From Effusibacillus lacus (GTDB taxonomy: Bacteria; Bacillota; Bacilli; Tumebacillales; Effusibacillaceae), in assembly GCF_002335525.1 (NCBI RefSeq), contig NZ_BDUF01000014.1:1-45573 (forward strand): a stretch of 45,573 bases of DNA, in the 5' to 3' direction. Position 1 is the stretch's first letter. Every line of letters begins with the position of its first letter. The position numbers and the translations under genes were made by a program. The notes below the pieces were generated by a model. The model ran no database searches. It was not told the DNA's origin and saw only the letters and a program-made list of their open reading frames with translations. This document shows, in pieces, positions 41,279-45,573 of the stretch.

Positions 41279-42607
41279 TTACCGTCTCTCCATCCACTGC
41301 GTGAACAACTCAAAGTCCTGCTCCACCTGGTTGGCGTACGACAGTGCCCATTGGGAGATGGTCGCACAGAAAGCGTCCAAATCTTCCCCCATGGCTGACA
41401 GGATCTCTTGCTCACTGTGATATGACAACACTCCGTTTTCAATGTCTGCGTCTGCCCTTGCATGCAGTTTGGCCGTGATCTGTCCCATGTATCCCAGGAC
41501 GGTAACGAGATCTTCCATTCTCTCTATAGACTCCAGTTTCAGCCTCTTCTTGTAGGGGGAGCGCTCTCGCACATAGAATTCCCTTTCCTCCAAGGTCAGG
41601 TAGCCCAGGAAGGGATCTGCCTCATGATGCATGGCCCGCTGGGTCATGATCACCCGTTTCCCTTGATGGCTGTAGTGATCCCAGAAAAGCTCATTGTAAG
41701 GCATGAAATAGGCGGGAATTGGAACTCTTACTTCTTTCACTTCGAGAACGATGTCATCCATGCCATGGGCTTCGGTTCCCCCCTCAATCAGTGCATAGAA
41801 TCTGTCGAGGCCAATGGAGGCAGTTCCGGAACCATGTTTGACTGCTATGTCCTTGATGCGGTAGTAGGTTGCAGTTTCCCGATCCGGGTCTTCCAAGCTG
41901 TCAATATAGGCAGGCCAGGCGGACAGCAGCAGTTCCCTTTCCTCAGGGCTTGCCGGTTGAATTTCGTCTGAAGGGGAAAACTGCCGGGTTCCTTCCAACA
42001 ATGCCGTTACTTTCTCGAGAAAGTGATGTTTTTTCTTTTTTTCCAGTTTCTTCAGGAGTTTTCTTATCTGACCTTCTGTGTTTTCTTCCGTCAATACAAA
42101 CGAGGCGGGATCCTCTTTGCCTCTGGCAAACCGCCGGATCTGTTTGTGGTAGGCCTTCAGGTAGGCGGTAATGGCATCTGTTTGATCTGAAACCGGAAAC
42201 CCCTTGAGTCGGCACACCAGGGCAATGCTGACAGACATCCGCATCAAATCGTACAGGTACGAACCCAGGTACCCTTCGTCAAAATCGTTTACGTCAAAAA
42301 CAAGGGCTCCTTTGCCGTTGTGAAACGCCCCGAAATTCTCAAAATGCAGATCACCCTGAATCCAGGTGGGACGGTCCGGCCGTGTATGATAAGGAAGCCA
42401 TTCGCGCGTGGCATCGAAGTAAAACAGGTAGGCGCTTCCCCGGAAGAAGGAGAACGGGTTCCCCGACATCTTCCTGTATTTTTCCCCGCGCTTCTCTTCA
42501 TCCAGTTGCATAATCTGCCCGTCAAACTCGTCAAACACGGTGACCAGCGCCTGCATGCGCAGATTTTTTTGCGTTTGTTTCACACGCTCCCCCAAACGAG
42601 TTCCCAT
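41279..42607 (-). CDS. DUF2252 family protein
   Basis: A 442-residue protein of the uncharacterised DUF2252 family. Landmarks are MSGNPFSFFRGSAYLFYFD near the start, PTWIQGDLHFENFGAFHNG, FDVNDFDEGYLGSYLYDLMR, and YNELFWDHYSHQGKRVI. GDLHxxNFG and the later DxNDFDE resemble the catalytic and metal-binding segments of aminoglycoside-phosphotransferase-like kinases, so a small-molecule kinase activity is conceivable. I prefer ATG 42607, with GGGGGAG upstream; a GTG at 42649 lacks a site. Confidence 0.85.
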   Translation of the reverse strand: MGTRLGERVKQTQKNLRMQALVTVFDEFDGQIMQLDEEKRGEKYRKMSGNPFSFFRGSAYLFYFDATREWLPYHTRPDRPTWIQGDLHFENFGAFHNGKGALVFDVNDFDEGYLGSYLYDLMRMSVSIALVCRLKGFPVSDQTDAITAYLKAYHKQIRRFARGKEDPASFVLTEENTEGQIRKLLKKLEKKKKHHFLEKVTALLEGTRQFSPSDEIQPASPEERELLLSAWPAYIDSLEDPDRETATYYRIKDIAVKHGSGTASIGLDRFYALIEGGTEAHGMDDIVLEVKEVRVPIPAYFMPYNELFWDHYSHQGKRVIMTQRAMHHEADPFLGYLTLEEREFYVRERSPYKKRLKLESIERMEDLVTVLGYMGQITAKLHARADADIENGVLSYHSEQEILSAMGEDLDAFCATISQWALSYANQVEQDFELFTQWMERR

Positions 42608-42667
42608 AGTTTCAACTTCTCCCCCGTTCAGCCATTCTTTACCTTGCACTAAGTATACTACAGTTCC

Positions 42668-43915
42668 TTACTCCCCTTCGGTCACCAGCTGCTCTTTGTT
42701 CCCGTGAGCCCGGTGATTAAACAGCGGCACCATGAGCAGCACGCCGATAAAGAACAGCAGGCCCGCCCCCGCATATACATTCACAAGTGAAAAAGTGGCC
42801 TTGAGCCAACCGGCCATGCTCATCATAGTTACCATCGCTCCCATAAAGAGCGGATTGAGCACCCCGTTCACCCGCCCCACAAACGCTTCCTCCGTATTTT
42901 GCAGGATCAGCGTGTTCACCCCGATATGGATGCAGGGAAAGAAGAGGCCGCTTAAGAACTGCAAAGACAGTGTCAGCTTCAAACTGGTGGACAGTCCGAC
43001 GCCGACAACGGAAATGGAACTGACCAAAAGCCCAATTGCCAGCAGCTTCGAGGGTGCGATCTTCTTTGCGGCACCCATTACCAGCCCGCCGCCAATCAGC
43101 ATCGCCGCACCGTTGACCATCATCAGCCACTGCACATGCTCCTTCGGCAGCCCCAGCCGCTCCATTACTACAAAGATCATAAGCGGTTGAATAATGCCCA
43201 CCGCGAAGCCAGCGACAAGAAACGTCCCGCCCAGCCACTTCAGCACCTTGCTTTGCCAGACATACTGGAACCCATCGGTCAGTTCACGCCAGAAATCCGT
43301 TTGGTGTTCCGGTTTCTCTCCGGTTTGATCGGGCGGCAGAAATGTCAGCACTCCGGCCGAAAGCAAAAACGCCACTCCCATGACCCCGACAGCAATTCCG
43401 ATTCCATATGTTTGATAAACGAAGGTGCCAAGCACCGGCCCGATAATCATGAAAATGGCCATCAGGGTTTGGAATAGGGCCATTCCCATTTGCAACTGCT
43501 CGGCCGGTACGTGGGTTTTGAATAATTTCATGGCCGAAGGTTGCGAAAACTGCGAAAGAATGGCCGAAACCAGGGTTACAAGAAAGACCGCTTGCCATAC
43601 TCCATAAAGGATCGTAAGCAGCACAATAAACACTGACACCGAACTCAACAAATCAGACCAGACCATGGTTCGCTTCGGCCGCCAGCGATCCGCATAGGTG
43701 CCGCCAATAACGGAAAACAAAAAAATCGGGGCAAACTCAACAACGGATATCAGAGATACGAAGAACGGGTCATTGCCGGTCTGCTCCATTACATACAGTA
43801 AGATAGCGAAGTTTCGTACCCAAATGCCGATTTGCAGAAAAATACCCGAGAGCATTATAGCCTGAACAAACCGATTGCGAAAAAAGCCTGCCGCCGCAGG
43901 CGCAGTTATGGACAT
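42668..43915 (-). CDS. MFS transporter (DHA3-like efflux)
   Basis: A 415-residue, twelve-helix transporter. Start ATG 43915 follows AGGGGTGG. The cytoplasmic loop motif GTYADRWRPKRTMVWSDLLS (motif A) and the matching second-half loop FVGRVNGVLNPLFMGAMV are present. It resembles the MFS_3/TetV-MefA group of efflux proteins. It is a second MFS gene close to the one at 40-41 kb, with only the DUF2252 gene between. The substrate is unknown. Confidence 0.87.
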   Translation of the reverse strand: MSITAPAAAGFFRNRFVQAIMLSGIFLQIGIWVRNFAILLYVMEQTGNDPFFVSLISVVEFAPIFLFSVIGGTYADRWRPKRTMVWSDLLSSVSVFIVLLTILYGVWQAVFLVTLVSAILSQFSQPSAMKLFKTHVPAEQLQMGMALFQTLMAIFMIIGPVLGTFVYQTYGIGIAVGVMGVAFLLSAGVLTFLPPDQTGEKPEHQTDFWRELTDGFQYVWQSKVLKWLGGTFLVAGFAVGIIQPLMIFVVMERLGLPKEHVQWLMMVNGAAMLIGGGLVMGAAKKIAPSKLLAIGLLVSSISVVGVGLSTSLKLTLSLQFLSGLFFPCIHIGVNTLILQNTEEAFVGRVNGVLNPLFMGAMVTMMSMAGWLKATFSLVNVYAGAGLLFFIGVLLMVPLFNHRAHGNKEQLVTEGE

Positions 43916-44062
43916 CTCTTCCACCCCTAGCGTTCATCAACCCATGCGTTGATTGTATCCTTTTCATTGTATGGCAGCAAATATTCTTTATAATCATGGC
44001 ACCATCTTTTTTCAAGTGGGGGATGGCACACTTCCCGGTGATTGGAAGCACGCCGACTGTGG

Positions 44063-44068
44063 TACAAT
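44063..44068 (+). promoter_or_regulatory. Extended -10 box of the small membrane protein gene
   Basis: TGGTACAAT contains an extended -10 (TACAAT) about 26 bp before the start codon. The best -35 is TTGGAA or TGATTG upstream, with non-ideal spacing. Confidence 0.45.
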
Positions 44069-44093
44069 GGTTTCCGAAAGGGGTGCTGCCTTG

Positions 44094-44348
44094 ATGCAGG
44101 AAGAGCAAGTCCATTCAAACAGATTCCCGACACGCGCCAGGGAAGAATTGCATTATGCTGTGAAACAATTTTCCAAGTTTCTGATTATCCTGATTGTATC
44201 GGCCATTCTCGTATACCTGGCTCATTTCTTCTCCAACGGTCTGGCTGTCATGTTTGCCGTGATCGGCTTCTTTCTGCTGCTGATCACCGGCACTTATTCG
44301 GTTGGACATTTGGTAAGGTTCTTTATCTTTATGGCTCGAAAGCAATAA
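44094..44348 (+). CDS. Small two-helix membrane protein
   Basis: An 84-residue protein with two hydrophobic helices (FLIILIVSAILVYLAHFF and LAVMFAVIGFFLLLITGTY) and a basic N-terminal segment. ATG 44094 follows AAAGGGGTG; upstream in-frame codons look non-coding. I do not recognise a family. Confidence 0.65.
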   Translation: MQEEQVHSNRFPTRAREELHYAVKQFSKFLIILIVSAILVYLAHFFSNGLAVMFAVIGFFLLLITGTYSVGHLVRFFIFMARKQ

Positions 44349-44366
44349 ACCGTGCTGCCGTATTCG

Positions 44367-45053
44367 TCACAGCCGAACCTCCACCGGTTTCCCTATTACG
44401 ATATCATTCGTTGTGACAATTGAATCATAGGCCAACAGTTGGACTCCACGTTGCGAAGCCACTCTTAACGCGTTTGCAAACTCGGGGTCCATCTCACTGT
44501 GTGGCGTAAAGCAGTGAACGCCTATCATTTGGATCAGAAAGAGGATCGTCCCCTGATAGCCGTTCTCCACCGCCTCCATCATTTCATAAATGTGACGGGT
44601 TCCCCTTACGGTCGGTGCGTCCGGAAAGAGGGCGACTCCCTCTTTTTCAAGCGTCACGCCCTTCACTTCGATAAACCCTTTTTTTGACTTCGTCTCATAA
44701 TAAAGGTCAAATCGGGAGTTACCGTACTTAACCTCTTTTCTTACATGTTCAGCCGGTCCAATCTCACGAACGGCACCGGTGGTCAGCGCTTCATATACAA
44801 CCGGATTGGGAACCTGGGAGTCAATGTTGACCAGCGTTTCACCTTTGTACACCCCAATCAGGGAAAAAGGGGTCTTGCGCTCAGGGTTGCCGGATTGCTC
44901 CAACAGCACCTCAGCACCAGGGATCAACAGTTCTTTCAATCGCCCCGTATTTTTGACATGGACGATTTGTTCGGCACCCTCCAGCCATACATGTGCAAGA
45001 AAGCGGTTCACCCTTTTTATGAACTTGCCAGTGATTACATGGTGGTATTTCAT
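44367..45053 (-). CDS. sfsA: SfsA homologue
   Basis: A 228-residue SfsA-family protein. Family landmarks are FIKRVNRFLAHVWLEG near the start, VHVKNTGRLKELLIPGAEVL, NSRFDLYYETKSKKGFIEVK (nuclease-like ExK core), GVALFPDAPTVRGTRHIYEM and CFTPHSEMDPEFANALR. E. coli SfsA was named for stimulating sugar fermentation; the family has a DNA-binding/nuclease-like fold and its true role is unresolved. I chose ATG 45053, preceded by GAGGTG, over the longer frame. Confidence 0.92.
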   Translation of the reverse strand: MKYHHVITGKFIKRVNRFLAHVWLEGAEQIVHVKNTGRLKELLIPGAEVLLEQSGNPERKTPFSLIGVYKGETLVNIDSQVPNPVVYEALTTGAVREIGPAEHVRKEVKYGNSRFDLYYETKSKKGFIEVKGVTLEKEGVALFPDAPTVRGTRHIYEMMEAVENGYQGTILFLIQMIGVHCFTPHSEMDPEFANALRVASQRGVQLLAYDSIVTTNDIVIGKPVEVRL

Positions 45054-45082
45054 TGCTTCACCTCGGGTGTTGATAAACCAAA

Positions 45083-45122
45083 GGGCTGTACCAAAAGCAG
45101 GTTTGTCTACTTTGTACAGCCC
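45083..45122 (-). terminator. Terminator of the cysteine synthase gene
   Basis: The arms GGGCTGTAC/GTACAGCCC extend inward with AAAGTAG/CTGCTTT. On the minus strand TTTGGTTT follows. It lies between the cysK stop and the sfsA start. Confidence 0.8.
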
Positions 45123-45150
45123 CCTTATAGCATTTATGACTTTGAATCCT

Positions 45151-45573
45151 TTAGTCAACAAACAAATCGGAAGACAGATACCGTTCGCCGGTGTCAGGCG
45201 CGATGCTCAGAACTCTTGCATCTGCAGGCAACTCTTTGGCAATCTGCACCGCGAAGTGAACGGATGCAGCCCCGGAAGCCCCAACCAGGATGCCTTCTTC
45301 CGCCCCCAAACGGCGAGCCATCGTCTGTGCATCCTCGTCCCTGATATGCAGGATCTTGTCGTAAATCTCCCTGTTCAGGATCCGCGGCACAAATCCGGGA
45401 CCGGTTCCGGGAATCTTGTGGGGACCCGGTTGCCCCCCTGCCAACACAGGAGAGCCCGCCGGTTCCACCACATAGATCTTCAGCCCGGGTATCTTCTTCT
45501 TCAGTTCTTCCCCCACACCCGTGACCGTTCCGCCGGTACCCGCAGTCAGAACAAGCGCATCCAGCTTCCCGTC
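45151..45573 (-). CDS. cysK: Cysteine synthase, C-terminal part (runs off the window)
   Basis: The frame is open to the window edge, so the N-terminal half is missing. The visible 140 residues begin DGKLDALVLTAGTGGTVTGV, with the PLP-phosphate-binding GTGGT loop, and continue with IYVVEPAGSPVLAGG, HKIPGTGPGFVPRIL and GILVGASGAASVHFAVQIA. The C-terminus is SIAPDTGERYLSSDLFVD. This fits O-acetylserine sulfhydrylase A, which makes cysteine from O-acetylserine and sulfide; CBS-like cysteine synthases cannot be excluded. Confidence 0.92.
   Translation of the reverse strand, partial: DGKLDALVLTAGTGGTVTGVGEELKKKIPGLKIYVVEPAGSPVLAGGQPGPHKIPGTGPGFVPRILNREIYDKILHIRDEDAQTMARRLGAEEGILVGASGAASVHFAVQIAKELPADARVLSIAPDTGERYLSSDLFVD

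Overview
The window looks like chromosomal DNA of an endospore-forming member of the Bacillales. The evidence is two CotF-like coat proteins, an alpha/beta-type SASP, a YutG-type PgpA protein, ComFB, strong AGGAGG ribosome binding sites and frequent GTG/TTG starts. An Alicyclobacillaceae-like host (Effusibacillus/Tumebacillus type) is my inference from gene content and was not tested. I see no rRNA, tRNA, CRISPR array, intact transposon or phage.

Layout. 1-2.2 kb: a candidate cell-cell signalling locus, with an HTH-TPR regulator of the RRNPP type, an overlapping exported pro-peptide carrying three identical 10-residue repeats, and a divergent 33-aa ORF. 2.2-6.2 kb (minus): a FIST-GGDEF-EAL protein, two coat proteins and a PgpA-like protein. 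6.3-12.6 kb: a frameshifted hydrolase, malate synthase with a divergent IclR regulator, a ykkC-like riboswitch ahead of an RdgB/HAM1-like pyrophosphatase and an EamA transporter, and ComFB. 12.6-18.9 kb (minus): a six-gene gamma-glutamyl-amine/GABA catabolic operon (PuuD, ALDH, PuuA-like synthetase, SDR, 45-aa membrane peptide, APC permease). 19-26.2 kb (minus): a dCache-HAMP-GGDEF-EAL protein, an ABC exporter remnant, a GDPD, and an sdh/frd operon led by an unrecognised 59-aa Cys-containing protein. 26.7-33.8 kb: a hydrolase, TrhO, a thioesterase, a DegV remnant, SASP, TrhP2-TrhP1, an aldo/keto reductase and a small hypothetical protein. 34-36.1 kb: a formate dehydrogenase whose in-frame TGA is almost certainly selenocysteine. 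36.1-45.6 kb: an acyltransferase, a truncated DMT gene, GlnRS, a zinc-ribbon membrane protein, two MFS transporters flanking a DUF2252 protein, a small membrane protein, SfsA and a truncated cysteine synthase.

Themes. Two GGDEF-EAL proteins and a ComFB protein suggest cyclic-di-nucleotide signalling. Three proteins of the two known routes to 5-hydroxyuridine at tRNA position 34 lie within 4.5 kb. Malate synthase, sdh/frd, the GABA/polyamine operon and formate dehydrogenase form a carbon and redox set.

The two strongest leads are the repeat-bearing peptide-pheromone locus and the selenoprotein FdhA, which conventional calling would split in two. The riboswitch/pyrophosphatase pairing comes next.
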